In this document: one piece after another, positions 1 to 8,095 of the stretch
Layout of the letters: each line of letters begins with the position of its first letter
Position numbering within the stretch: the first letter of the stretch is position 1
Assembly (NCBI RefSeq): GCF_000430995.1
Contig: NZ_HF952018.1
Coordinates: 1,306,449 to 1,370,448, forward strand
Source: Thermobrachium celere DSM 8682
Lineage (GTDB): Bacteria > Bacillota > Clostridia > Clostridiales > Caloramatoraceae
Direction of reading: 5' to 3'
Length of the DNA stretch: 64,000 nucleotides
Translations under genes and position numbers: made by a program
Notes under the pieces: generated by a model
What the model was told of the DNA's origin: nothing
Seen by the model: only the letters and a program-made list of their open reading frames with translations
The model's database searches: none

Positions 1-563
1 TCATTTACCTTTGCTTGTTCGTCTAAACCATGGTTTTGAAGCTCTAAGTAGAAATTCCCATGTCCAAATATTTCGTTATATAATAGTGCCTTATTCTTTG
101 CCTCTTCATATTCTCCCTTTAAAAGTAAAGCTTGCACTTCTCCACCTAAACAAGCACTTAATGCAATCAAATCCTTTGAGTTTTCCTTTAAAAGTTCGTA
201 ATCTGCCCTTGGTTTATAATAAAATCCCTCTATAAAGGCTTTAGATACAATTTTCATTAAATTTTTATATCCTTCATTGCTCTTTGCAAGCAAAACTAAG
301 TGGTAATTTTCTGCATCTATACTTCCTTCTTTTTTAAATCTGCCCCTTGGTGCAACATAAACTTCACAACCTATAATAGGCTTTATATTATTTTCTTTAC
401 ACTTTTTATAAAACTCAATTACTCCATACATGCTCCCATGATCAGTTATGGCAAGGGCACTCATATTAAGTTCCCTTGCCTTTTTTACAAGTTTATCTAT
501 TTTGGCTGAACCATCTAGTAAACTGTATTCTGTATGGACATGTAGGTGAACAAAGTTTGACAT
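1..563 (-). CDS. dnaE: DNA polymerase III alpha subunit, N-terminal part (cut by window edge)
   Basis: Partial gene: the first 187 codons run leftward off the window. The protein starts MSNFVHLHVHTEYSLLDGSA, the N-terminal PHP domain of C-family replicative polymerases, and continues with the ITDHGSMYG and CEVYVAPRG segments typical of DnaE. The start is ATG at 561-563, preceded on the minus strand by a strong GGAGGTT site. It follows ytoI by only 11 bases on the same strand, so the two are probably co-transcribed. DnaE is the catalytic subunit of a replicative polymerase. Whether this is DnaE1- or DnaE3-like cannot be told from the N terminus alone. Confidence 0.95.
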   Translation of the reverse strand, partial: MSNFVHLHVHTEYSLLDGSAKIDKLVKKARELNMSALAITDHGSMYGVIEFYKKCKENNIKPIIGCEVYVAPRGRFKKEGSIDAENYHLVLLAKSNEGYKNLMKIVSKAFIEGFYYKPRADYELLKENSKDLIALSACLGGEVQALLLKGEYEEAKNKALLYNEIFGHGNFYLELQNHGLDEQAKVN

Positions 564-574
564 AGCAACCTCCA

Positions 575-1885
575 TTAGTTTTTCTTAAGTATTTTTGCAC
601 TTAGGATAGCTTTACCTACAAGTTCCTTTTCATTTTCATTATACATCTCTATCTCAACTTTTGAATAATGTCTTCCCATATCAATTATTGTTGTGTTTAT
701 TGTAACAACTGTATCTACTTGAACTGGCTTTACATAAAATACTGAAAAAGAGTCAACAACTACATTTAAGTGATTTCTTTGCCTTAGAGCAATTGTACCA
801 ACAGTTGACATTACAAGCGTTAATGCATTCCAGCTTGCAGTTCCTATTGGATTTAACATTTCAGGCATAATCTTGCCAGTAAATTTCATGCCCTTTTCGG
901 TATTAATACATGTAAAGTTTTTAAGTACTAAATCATCAATAGTTTGTCCTACTTGAGGCTGTCTATTTATATATTGAAGTGCTTTAATTACATCATGCCT
1001 ACTTACTACACCAACCAGTTGCTTATTTTCAATAACAGGTATAAGTTCAATTCCTTCCCATACAATAATATGAGCAACATAAGCAACTGAGGTTTTTGGA
1101 GTTACTGTTATAGGATCCTTTGTCATATACTTTGTAACAAGTTCATCGTCGTTTGCCTCAAGCTTTAAATCTTTGATTGTAATTATACCAACAACTTTAT
1201 TATACTCATCAAGTACAGGAAACTTGCCATGCTTTGTAACCTGCATCTTTTCTTTTAATTCCTTTATTGTATTATTTACTCTAACATATGAAACCTCTGT
1301 TTTCATAATATCTTCAACTAATATTATATCCTTTTTAATTAAGTTTTCTGATATTGCTTTATTTATCATAGATGCTGTTGTAAAGGTATCATATGTTGAG
1401 GAAATTATAGGCAATCCCTTTTTATTTGCAAGCTGTTTTATTTCATCAGAACATGTAAACCCCCCAGTGATTAATACAGCACAATCTTTTTCTAATGCTA
1501 ATTTTTGGGCTTCTTCTCTATTACCTACAATAAGCAGGTTTCCAGGAGATATATATTTTCTCATAACATCAAGTGTCATCGCACCTATTACAAACTTATT
1601 TAATGTTTTATGAAGTCCATCTTTTCCACCAAGTACAGAACCTTCTACTATATTTACTACTTCTGCATATGTTAGATTCTCTATATTTTTCTTTTCAACC
1701 TTCTCAATTCTAACTGTTCCAACTCTAGGAATTGTACTGACTATTCCTAGTGTTTCTGCATCTTTTATTGCTCTGTATGCTGTACCATCACTAACATCTA
1801 GTGCATTAGCAATAGATCTTACTGAAATTTTTGTTCCCACTTTTAGGCTTTGTATATATTTAATAATCTCTTCATGTTTTGACAT
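575..1885 (-). CDS. ytoI: YtoI-type regulator: HTH, DRTGG, CBS pair and hotdog domains
   Basis: 436 residues with the four-part YtoI layout. Residues 1-60 are a winged-helix region (ISVRSIANALDVSDGTAYRAI). Residues about 70-180 are a DRTGG-type domain. Residues about 195-310 hold two CBS motifs, which usually bind adenine nucleotides. Residues about 325-436 are a hotdog thioesterase-like fold. In Bacillus and many Clostridia it sits beside dnaE, as here. The architecture suggests a ligand-sensing DNA-binding protein, but its targets are unknown and no reaction can be assigned to the hotdog domain. It has its own promoter (1900-1928). Confidence 0.85.
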   Translation of the reverse strand: MSKHEEIIKYIQSLKVGTKISVRSIANALDVSDGTAYRAIKDAETLGIVSTIPRVGTVRIEKVEKKNIENLTYAEVVNIVEGSVLGGKDGLHKTLNKFVIGAMTLDVMRKYISPGNLLIVGNREEAQKLALEKDCAVLITGGFTCSDEIKQLANKKGLPIISSTYDTFTTASMINKAISENLIKKDIILVEDIMKTEVSYVRVNNTIKELKEKMQVTKHGKFPVLDEYNKVVGIITIKDLKLEANDDELVTKYMTKDPITVTPKTSVAYVAHIIVWEGIELIPVIENKQLVGVVSRHDVIKALQYINRQPQVGQTIDDLVLKNFTCINTEKGMKFTGKIMPEMLNPIGTASWNALTLVMSTVGTIALRQRNHLNVVVDSFSVFYVKPVQVDTVVTINTTIIDMGRHYSKVEIEMYNENEKELVGKAILSAKILKKN

Positions 1886-1899
1886 AATTCCACTCCCTA

Positions 1900-1928
1900 A
1901 TTATAATGTCTTAAAATAATTATATCAA
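1900..1928 (-). promoter_or_regulatory. Sigma-A-type promoter of ytoI-dnaE
   Basis: On the minus strand, TTGATA (1923-1928) and TATAAT (1900-1905) are separated by exactly 17 bases. This lies 15 bases upstream of the ytoI start and inside the U-tract of the whiA terminator. Confidence 0.65.
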
Positions 1929-1954
1929 AAAAAGGGCTATAGAAGTAGCCCTTT
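1925..1954 (-). terminator. Terminator of the rapZ-yvcK-whiA operon
   Basis: The 9-bp stem AAAGGGCTA/TAGCCCTTT (1931-1939 with 1946-1954) has a 6-base loop and is followed on the minus strand by a run of U. The stem overlaps the whiA stop codon. Confidence 0.8.
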
Positions 1955-2903
1955 AAGAGTCTTTTAACTCTTCAGCAATTTTTTCTATTTTTCTAAGTCT
2001 GTGATTTACCCCTGATTTACCTATAGGAGGATTTAACATCTGACCTAATTCCTTTAATGAAACATCTGGAAAATTCAATCTTAATTCTGCTATTTCCCTC
2101 AAATTTGGAGGTAATTTTTTAAGACCAACTTTTTCTTTTATAAGATTTATAGATTCAATCTGCCTTACAGCAGCATCAACTGTCTTATTTAAATTTGCAG
2201 TTTCACAATTTACAAGCCTATTCACATTATTTCTCATCTCTTTGTATATTCTAACATTCTCCAGCTCTAAAAGTGCATTATGAGCACCTATTATATTTAG
2301 AAGGTCTATTATTTGTTCACCTTCCTTTAAATAAACAACATAGTTGCTTTTTCTCTGTATTACCTTCGAATTTAGATTATAGGAATTTATAAGTTTCATT
2401 AAATCTTCTGCATGCTCCTGCGAATTTGTAACAAATTCAAGATGGTATGTCTTTTCTGGATTGCTTATAGAGCCTCCTCCAAGGAAGGCACCTCTTATAT
2501 ATGCCCTTCTACAGCAGGATTTTTTAATAAGCTCAGAATTAATTTTATGATAGATACCCAATGTTCCATCTGCATGCTCTTTTAAAATACCTGCCTTAAC
2601 TAAAATCTCCCTTGCACCCATGTCAGGTGTAATAACTACCATGTATATGTTGTTCTTTTTAAAGGCACTGTTCTTTTTAACCATTATATCTGTTTGTACA
2701 CCAAATAGATTTTTTAGCAAAGTAAATACCCTTCTTGCTATAGCTGGATTTTCTGTAGTAACCCTTAAGCCCAATCCATTTTTACCATTTATTTGAATAG
2801 TACCACTCATCTTCATTATTGCAGAAAGCTCTGCTAGTTGACAGCAATTTTTTTCATCTTGAATTCTACATAGTTCACTTTTTGCTATTGATGAAAAGGA
2901 CAT
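1953..2903 (-). CDS. whiA: DNA-binding protein WhiA
   Basis: 316 residues, full family length. The N-terminal two thirds match the degenerate LAGLIDADG-like homing-endonuclease fold (RAYIRGAFLGGGSISNPEKTYHLE at about 133-156). The C terminus carries the WhiA helix-turn-helix (LRLNFPDVSLKELGQMLNPPIGKSGVNHRLRK). In Firmicutes WhiA affects cell division and chromosome segregation rather than acting as a classic repressor. It is the last gene of the rapZ-yvcK-whiA cluster conserved in Gram-positives, 8 bases after yvcK. Confidence 0.95.
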   Translation of the reverse strand: MSFSSIAKSELCRIQDEKNCCQLAELSAIMKMSGTIQINGKNGLGLRVTTENPAIARRVFTLLKNLFGVQTDIMVKKNSAFKKNNIYMVVITPDMGAREILVKAGILKEHADGTLGIYHKINSELIKKSCCRRAYIRGAFLGGGSISNPEKTYHLEFVTNSQEHAEDLMKLINSYNLNSKVIQRKSNYVVYLKEGEQIIDLLNIIGAHNALLELENVRIYKEMRNNVNRLVNCETANLNKTVDAAVRQIESINLIKEKVGLKKLPPNLREIAELRLNFPDVSLKELGQMLNPPIGKSGVNHRLRKIEKIAEELKDS

Positions 2904-2911
2904 TTAATCAC

Positions 2912-4225
2912 CTACCTTTTGTGCTTCAATCTCTCACTTAAATAGTAATAATCCAATACTCTTCTTCTATCATTAGGAAAAACATATTTAATTATAAGTT
3001 CCATAATTGTCTTTGCAAGTACATGTGTATTATGTCTTAAAAGCCCATTTTCATTTATATGCACTAAATTTTTAAATATTATATCAATTGTTTCTCTTAT
3101 ATTCTCCACATCGTTTTCTACAACATCCTGTCCATCGGATTTATATTTTTTAAAGTATTCCTCTGGTATTTTACCATTGTTTGCAATAACAAAATTTATA
3201 AATTGTCCACCACAGTGCTTCTCAATTGCATTTATATGGTCAGAGAGCTTATATCCTTCTGTTTCACCAAGCTGTGTCATTATATTTGATATATATACTT
3301 TTATAGCCTTTGACTTTTTTACTGCCTCTGCTACCTCTTTTATTACTAGATTTGGCATTATGCTTGTATATAAGCTGCCCGGACCTATTACAATACAGTC
3401 TGCCTCCTCTATGGCTGCAATTGCTTCATCTAACGGTTTCACATCCTGTGGTTCTAAATATATATAATCTATTTGTTGCCTCTTTTCATAACATACCTCA
3501 GGTATGATTGATTCTCCCTTTACTACTTCACCATTTTTTAATCTTGCACAGAGTGTTACATCTGTTAAAGTTACTGGATATACTTTACCTTTAACTGCAA
3601 GAACATCACTCATCTTTTTTATTGCTTCTTCAAAATTACTTGAAATACCATTCATTGCTGCTATAAATAAATTTCCAAAACTTTGTCCTTTCAGTTCCCC
3701 ATCTTTAAATCTATATTGCATAAGCTCTTCCATTAGTGGTTCTGTATGTGCAAGTGCAACAAGACAGTTTCTAATATCTCCTGGTGGTAGCATACCTAAT
3801 GTCCTTCTTAATTTACCTGATCCTCCACCATCATCAGCAACTGTTACTATTGCTGTAATATTTGTTGTATATTCCTTTAGACCTCTAAGCATTGTTGAAA
3901 GGCCAGTTCCACCGCCTATTGCAACAATTTTAGGACCTCTCACAAGCATCTTTTGTTCAAAAAATTTGTTTGAAAATTTCTCCTTATCCACAGGTTCACC
4001 TGTTATTATCATCATTGCATTTTTAAATGCCAATTTTAAAGATGCATACATTAATATAACTCCAATAATAGAAATGTAAAAAAATAAAAGGGAATAGGCA
4101 TCAAAGATTAAACCTCTAAATAATAATTTTGAAATACCCAAAATGAATAGTGAAAGCCCACATGCCCCCATTATTATCCATCTCTTAATATTAAGTCCTG
4201 GTCTGAACCATTCTAACAACATCAT
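2912..4225 (-). CDS. yvcK: YvcK/CofD-like gluconeogenesis factor with N-terminal membrane anchor
   Basis: 437 residues. About 100 N-terminal residues contain two hydrophobic segments (near 18-37 and 43-68). The YvcK/CofD-like Rossmann domain follows, starting VAIGGGTGLSTMLRGLKEY, with the VADDGGGSG loop and PPGDIRNCLVAL. The family binds UDP-sugars and is needed for growth on gluconeogenic carbon and for correct cell-wall synthesis. The Bacillus protein lacks the membrane part, whereas the anchored form is common in Clostridia. Its start overlaps the rapZ stop by one base, implying translational coupling. Confidence 0.92.
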   Translation of the reverse strand: MMLLEWFRPGLNIKRWIIMGACGLSLFILGISKLLFRGLIFDAYSLLFFYISIIGVILMYASLKLAFKNAMMIITGEPVDKEKFSNKFFEQKMLVRGPKIVAIGGGTGLSTMLRGLKEYTTNITAIVTVADDGGGSGKLRRTLGMLPPGDIRNCLVALAHTEPLMEELMQYRFKDGELKGQSFGNLFIAAMNGISSNFEEAIKKMSDVLAVKGKVYPVTLTDVTLCARLKNGEVVKGESIIPEVCYEKRQQIDYIYLEPQDVKPLDEAIAAIEEADCIVIGPGSLYTSIMPNLVIKEVAEAVKKSKAIKVYISNIMTQLGETEGYKLSDHINAIEKHCGGQFINFVIANNGKIPEEYFKKYKSDGQDVVENDVENIRETIDIIFKNLVHINENGLLRHNTHVLAKTIMELIIKYVFPNDRRRVLDYYYLSERLKHKR

Positions 4226-5100
4226 TATTTGCCATCCCCCGCAATATCCTTTGTTATATCTCTATGAGATATAAGGACGGTATGATTATTATTTTTTAGA
4301 TTTTCATATATTTTATTTGCAATTGCAACTGAACGATGTCTTCCCCCTGTACATCCTATTCCTATAACAAGCTGTGATTTACCCTCTTTAATATAATTTG
4401 GTATTAAAAACTCTAACAGTTCTGTTGTCTTTTCAACAAATTTATTTGTTTCGTCCCATTTAAATACATAGTCAAATACTGCCTTATCATTTCCAGATAG
4501 CCTTTTTAATTCATCAATATAATATGGATTTGGAATAAATCTAACATCAAAAACCAAATCACAATCAAGAGGTATTCCATATTTAAAACCAAATGAAGTA
4601 ACTGTTATTATTAAACTTTCAAACTTTTCACCCATGATGTAAATTTTGTTTATTTCTTCTTTTAGCTGTCTTACTGTAAGTCTTGAAGTATCTATTATAT
4701 GGCTTGCCTTTGATTTTATATCCTCAAGCCTCTTTCTTTCCTCTAAAATTGCATCTTCAATTCTTCTACCTTGTGAAAGTGGATGATTTCTTCTTGACTC
4801 TTTAAATCTCTTAATAAGTACATCATCTTGTGCATCTAAAAACAAAATCTCATACTTTAATCCCATATCCTCTAATGATTTTAAGCTGGCAAAAATATTA
4901 TCAAAGAAATTTCTTCCTCTAATATCAACAACAATAGCTATCCTATCAATTTTACCCTTTGATTGATAGCATAGCTCAGCAAACTTTGGAATAAGTGCTG
5001 GAGGTAGATTATCTATACAGAAAAATCCTATATCCTCAAGACATCTTATTGTTTGTGTCTTTCCAGCACCTGATAAACCCGTTACAATTACAAACTGCAT
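4225..5100 (-). CDS. rapZ: RapZ (YvcJ) nucleotide-binding protein
   Basis: 291 residues, normal RapZ length. The Walker A motif is GLSGAGKT at residues 7-14. The C-terminal RapZ domain holds the [12 protein letters not shown] motif near residue 246. In E. coli RapZ is an RNA adaptor controlling glmS small RNAs; in Bacillus YvcJ is a GTPase/ATPase linked to competence. The Firmicute role is less clear. It overlaps yvcK by one base and follows the PHP phosphatase gene by 16 bases. Confidence 0.93.
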   Translation of the reverse strand: MQFVIVTGLSGAGKTQTIRCLEDIGFFCIDNLPPALIPKFAELCYQSKGKIDRIAIVVDIRGRNFFDNIFASLKSLEDMGLKYEILFLDAQDDVLIKRFKESRRNHPLSQGRRIEDAILEERKRLEDIKSKASHIIDTSRLTVRQLKEEINKIYIMGEKFESLIITVTSFGFKYGIPLDCDLVFDVRFIPNPYYIDELKRLSGNDKAVFDYVFKWDETNKFVEKTTELLEFLIPNYIKEGKSQLVIGIGCTGGRHRSVAIANKIYENLKNNNHTVLISHRDITKDIAGDGK

Positions 5101-5116
5101 ATTTTACCTCCTTAGG

Positions 5117-5854
5117 CTATTTTTCAGCATTAATTATTCTAGTCGGTGGAAGATTTGCCTGTTTAGCTATGTTTAATGCCCATTCTACATTTCCTACATC
5201 TTCTGGCCTATGGGCATCACTATCTATTGAAAACATAACTCCCTCTTCCATTGCTATTTTAACATATTCTAGTGTTAAAAATCTATGACTAGAATTAATT
5301 TCTAGTGCAGTTCCTCTTTTTGCTGCTGCCTTTGCAAGCTCTCTTGTATCAATATCAACTTTAGCCCCTGGGTGAGTTATTATATCTATTTTATATTTAT
5401 TTATTGCTTTAATTAATGCTTGCGTATTTATTCTTCTGCATTCTTCTTTTAGTTTTGAATTAAATTTTGCCATTTTATTTTTAATAAACAAAGTGTAAAA
5501 ATCCTTTATTGATTTAGGTTTTGCTCCATTATGAAACCCAACTAATAATTTATCTAATAGTTTAAGCTCTTCTTCTGAAACGTCTATGTCACCATCTGCA
5601 CTAATTATATTTGCCTCTACTCCTAAATAAATTTTTATCTTATCTTTATATTTTTCATTTAATGCGTCTATCTCTTTTCTCATCTTTTTTAATTTTTTTA
5701 GATTAACTCCAAAAAACATATGTCCTGGTCCATGATCAGAAATAACTATTTCTTTTAATCCTTTTTTAATTGCAGCTTTTACATTTTCTTCAATTGTACC
5801 TTTCCCATGGCTATATATTGTATGTGTATGATAATCACCTATTATTTTAATCAT
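5117..5854 (-). CDS. PHP-domain phosphoesterase (YcdX/HisK-like)
   Basis: About 245 residues. It has PHP-superfamily metal ligands: GDYHTHTIYSHGKG at the N terminus, SDHGPGH, GVEAN, ITHPG and a late DSDAHRPEDVG. The first in-frame starts (GTG 5863, ATG 5860) crowd the ribosome site. ATG at 5854 sits 9 bases from GGGAG and gives the usual MIKIIGDYHTHT start, so it is preferred. The substrate is unknown; related proteins hydrolyse phosphate monoesters or nucleotides. In several Clostridia this gene precedes rapZ-yvcK-whiA, as here. Confidence 0.85.
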   Translation of the reverse strand: MIKIIGDYHTHTIYSHGKGTIEENVKAAIKKGLKEIVISDHGPGHMFFGVNLKKLKKMRKEIDALNEKYKDKIKIYLGVEANIISADGDIDVSEEELKLLDKLLVGFHNGAKPKSIKDFYTLFIKNKMAKFNSKLKEECRRINTQALIKAINKYKIDIITHPGAKVDIDTRELAKAAAKRGTALEINSSHRFLTLEYVKIAMEEGVMFSIDSDAHRPEDVGNVEWALNIAKQANLPPTRIINAEK

Positions 5855-5928
5855 ATACATCACTCCCTAAAATAGAGTTTTTAATTATTTTATCACATAA
5901 TTTTTATTATATCATTATTAACTAAAAT

Positions 5929-6195
5929 GGGGACAGTTACTTATTATATTGGATTGTTTAATTAATAGACACGCATATTTATTTCATTGATCTTAAAATG
6001 GGACGGTTACTTGTTTTATTGACTTATTCGACTAAATGAGATCTTTTACTTATTTTATCAATCTATTTTCATCTTTATTTTTGTTTAGAATAAAGCAAGC
6101 CAAACTTCACTTTATTATACTTAGCTCATATATACCTCTTAAGATCTTATTTTCGCATACCAGTCATTCACAATTGGGACAGTTACTTATTTCAT
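5929..6195 (+). repeat. Cluster of four direct copies of the GGGGACAGTTACTTATT repeat
   Basis: Copies start at 5929 (GGGGACAGTTACTTATT), 6000 (GGGACGGTTACTTGTTT), about 6036 (degenerate, ending TTTTACTTATTTT) and 6175 (GGGACAGTTACTTATTT). Each is preceded by an AAAT/AATT context. Spacings are uneven (about 71, 36 and 139 bases), so this is not a simple tandem array. Confidence 0.8.
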
Positions 6196-6382
6196 AAAAA
6201 ACTCAATTAGGTTTTATAATTATCTAATCGTTTTAATAAACAATGTTTAAAACCTCAAAAAATCACAAATTATATGATTTTTATATTGTATTTATACTAA
6301 CTACAAATTTAATCGTTGTAAAATATAATATTTAAACATTTAAAACTAGCATAAAATTATCTTTAACCAGATGCTTGTCCAA

Positions 6383-6426
6383 TTTTAAAAGAAATATACT
6401 TAAGTTTTAAATCATTTCTTTTAAAA
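6383..6426. repeat. 13-bp perfect inverted repeat downstream of the transposase gene
   Basis: TTTTAAAAGAAAT (6383-6395) and its exact complement ATTTCTTTTAAAA (6414-6426) flank an 18-base spacer just beyond the transposase stop. A second small palindrome, ACTGACCTTAAGGTAAGT with one mismatch, sits at about 6441-6458, against the stop codon. Either could act as a weak terminator or as a recognition structure. Both are almost GC-free, which argues against a strong intrinsic terminator. Confidence 0.5.
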
Positions 6427-6458
6427 ATTTTAATGAAATTTACTGACCTTAAGGTAAG

Positions 6459-7364
6459 TTAATTTGCATTTAGTAAAATATACTCTACTATTCCCTCATA
6501 TTTTTTATTAAGAACTAGTTCAGAGCCTAAGCTACATAGTTTTGATACCCTTGCTTGACCAATATTCCCAAGTATTCTACATATATCTGCACATCGCAAA
6601 TCACATAGTTTTCTCAAAATAAAGCATAATAAAGCCTTCGCTTCAATTCCATCTCTTCTATATTTTAAAAGTGAATATCTATTTATATTTAACTTTTCAA
6701 TTAAAAGCATAATTATTTTTTCAGGTGAATAATCTCTAACTAATATTCTTCTCATACTTCTATATTCAGTAGGTTCCTTTGCAAATTCTTCTTTTTGTAT
6801 ATCAATAAATTTTTTCACTTTAAAAATAAATTCTCTATAGTTTGCCCTCGCTATTTTGTCGTTTAGTCCAAACATAGATAAAACAAACTTATCATCAATC
6901 AAGTTATATTTATCATCATTTAAGCCTAAATAAACTCCTAATGATGAAAAAGCATATTCCTCTGGATGATCCTCATACCCCTTAATTGCAGTAGCATTAA
7001 AATGAACGTATGCAGTTAAAGCAAATAAGTATCGTTCATTTTTAACAATCTTACTTTTAAACCTATCTTGGAATAAGTACCCATGTCTACCATGCCTCTT
7101 ATTAAAATACATAGCGTATTTATAATTTATAAAGTGCATAACTTTTGATATATCAGATCCATTTGCATCAATAACAAAATGTGCATGATTATCCATAAGA
7201 CAATAAGCGTAAACAATAAATTCGAATTGTTCCTGAGCTTTTTTCATATAGTTTAAATAACTTATCTTATCTTCATCATCTTTGAATAGGTTAACCTCTG
7301 AAATGCTCTTAACCATTATGTGATAAATAGAATCATATGACTTCTCTCTTGCCATTCTTGGCAT
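6459..7364 (-). CDS. REP-associated tyrosine transposase (RAYT, Y1_Tnp family)
   Basis: 301 residues. Residues about 1-150 are the IS200/RAYT Y1 HUH domain, opening MPRMAREKSYDSIYHIMVKS. The HUH pair is read in MDNHAHFVI (about 57-65). The segment YLFQDRFKSKIV is diagnostic of the REP-transposase group, and the catalytic tyrosine should lie in the following helix (ERYLFALTAYVHFN). The C-terminal ~140 residues look like the helical DNA-binding extension of longer Firmicute RAYTs. The frame is intact, with ATG 5 bases beyond AGGAGGTGCC. That site is trapped in a hairpin (7372-7424). Only one gene copy is present, flanked by its likely cognate repeats. Confidence 0.88.
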   Translation of the reverse strand: MPRMAREKSYDSIYHIMVKSISEVNLFKDDEDKISYLNYMKKAQEQFEFIVYAYCLMDNHAHFVIDANGSDISKVMHFINYKYAMYFNKRHGRHGYLFQDRFKSKIVKNERYLFALTAYVHFNATAIKGYEDHPEEYAFSSLGVYLGLNDDKYNLIDDKFVLSMFGLNDKIARANYREFIFKVKKFIDIQKEEFAKEPTEYRSMRRILVRDYSPEKIIMLLIEKLNINRYSLLKYRRDGIEAKALLCFILRKLCDLRCADICRILGNIGQARVSKLCSLGSELVLNKKYEGIVEYILLNAN

Positions 7365-7371
7365 AAAAAAG

Positions 7372-7424
7372 GCACCTCCTATTTTGGAAATTCATCATGT
7401 ATTATTTTTCCAAACAAGAGGTGC
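7372..7424 (-). promoter_or_regulatory. 5' hairpin that sequesters the transposase ribosome binding site
   Basis: On the minus-strand transcript, GCACCTC (7418-7424) pairs with GAGGTGC (7372-7378), and an inner TGGAAA/TTTCCA stem (7407-7412 with 7385-7390) extends it. The 3' arm contains the AGGAGGTGC ribosome site of the transposase gene, so folding would block translation. A comparable 5' hairpin is known to hide the tnpA start of IS200. That this one does the same is inference. Confidence 0.6.
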
Positions 7425-7509
7425 TATTATTCCATATATTCCTTTATTTGCTTGTTATTATAAAACTCGAATTTTTAAACTCATTATCATATTTAAACCT
7501 TAGATTATA

Positions 7510-7526
7510 AAATAAGTAACTGTCCC
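7510..7526 (-). repeat. Inverted copy of the GGGGACAGTTACTTATT repeat at the iorB stop codon
   Basis: Read on the minus strand this is GGGACAGTTACTTATTT, and its first G belongs to the TAG stop of iorB. It is the right-hand boundary of the RAYT unit. Confidence 0.8.
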
Positions 7527-8095
7527 TATATTGAAAGACCATATTTAAATGCCTTTGTGTTTATATCTACTAATTTTTCAGGTAAAACCTCTTTAATAAC
7601 GCCTTCCCAATCTAAATTTTCAAGTCCAAGGGATTTAACTAAGGCTCCTAAAATAACCATATTTTGAGTCTTTATATTACCTATTTCTTCTGCAATTTTT
7701 GCTGCATTAAACAATTTAAAGTTTACTCCTGACTTTTCAAGCTCTTCCTCAATATTTGTTGGGTAATTTTCTTTTCCTATTAAAACAGGCAATGAGAATA
7801 TTTCATAATCATTAACGATTAATTTTCCATCCTTCTTTAAATAATTTATCCACCTTGCTGCTTCAACCTTTTCAAAAGAAACAACAACATCGGCTTCTCC
7901 TTCACCTATTAGGGGGGAATATACTTTATCACCAAATCTCACTTGTGTTGTAACACTACCTCCACGTTGAGCCATACCATGAACTTCTGACATCTTAACA
8001 TCATATCCAAATTTTAATAGTCCTTCAGTTAAAATTTTTGAGGCTAATATAATCCCCTGTCCACCAACACCTACAAATAAAATGCTCTTAACCAT
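7526..8095 (-). CDS. iorB: Indolepyruvate:ferredoxin oxidoreductase, beta subunit
   Basis: 189 residues, typical for IorB. The gamma-domain fold of 2-oxoacid:ferredoxin oxidoreductases opens with SILFVGVGGQGIILASKIL, followed by EVHGMAQRGGSVTTQVRFG. With IorA it oxidatively decarboxylates aryl 2-oxoacids (indolepyruvate, phenylpyruvate) to the arylacetyl-CoA, reducing ferredoxin. The ATG overlaps the iorA stop, so the subunits are translationally coupled. No terminator separates it from the transposase element, which begins at its stop codon. Confidence 0.93.
   Translation of the reverse strand: MVKSILFVGVGGQGIILASKILTEGLLKFGYDVKMSEVHGMAQRGGSVTTQVRFGDKVYSPLIGEGEADVVVSFEKVEAARWINYLKKDGKLIVNDYEIFSLPVLIGKENYPTNIEEELEKSGVNFKLFNAAKIAEEIGNIKTQNMVILGALVKSLGLENLDWEGVIKEVLPEKLVDINTKAFKYGLSI

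Larger units (their letters stand above)
5929..7526. mobile_element. RAYT-type element: Y1 transposase gene bounded by GGGGACAGTTACTTATT repeats
   Basis: The unit contains one Y1-transposase gene. Four forward copies of a 17-19 base repeat lie on its left (5929, 6000, a worn copy near 6036, and 6175). One inverted copy (7510-7526) lies on its right, so the outer ends form an inverted repeat. The right end falls exactly on the iorB stop codon. The interval to the PHP gene (5864-6458) has no other reading frame of note and is very AT-rich. Boundaries are inferred from repeat positions; no target-site duplication could be recognised. Confidence 0.65.

Noticed and set aside
3177-4079. Plus-strand open frames opposite yvcK (and similar ones opposite rapZ, pflB, mutS2, pheT, valS and others)
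   Set aside because: They are antisense shadows of conserved genes, without ribosome sites and with hydrophobic, unnatural composition.
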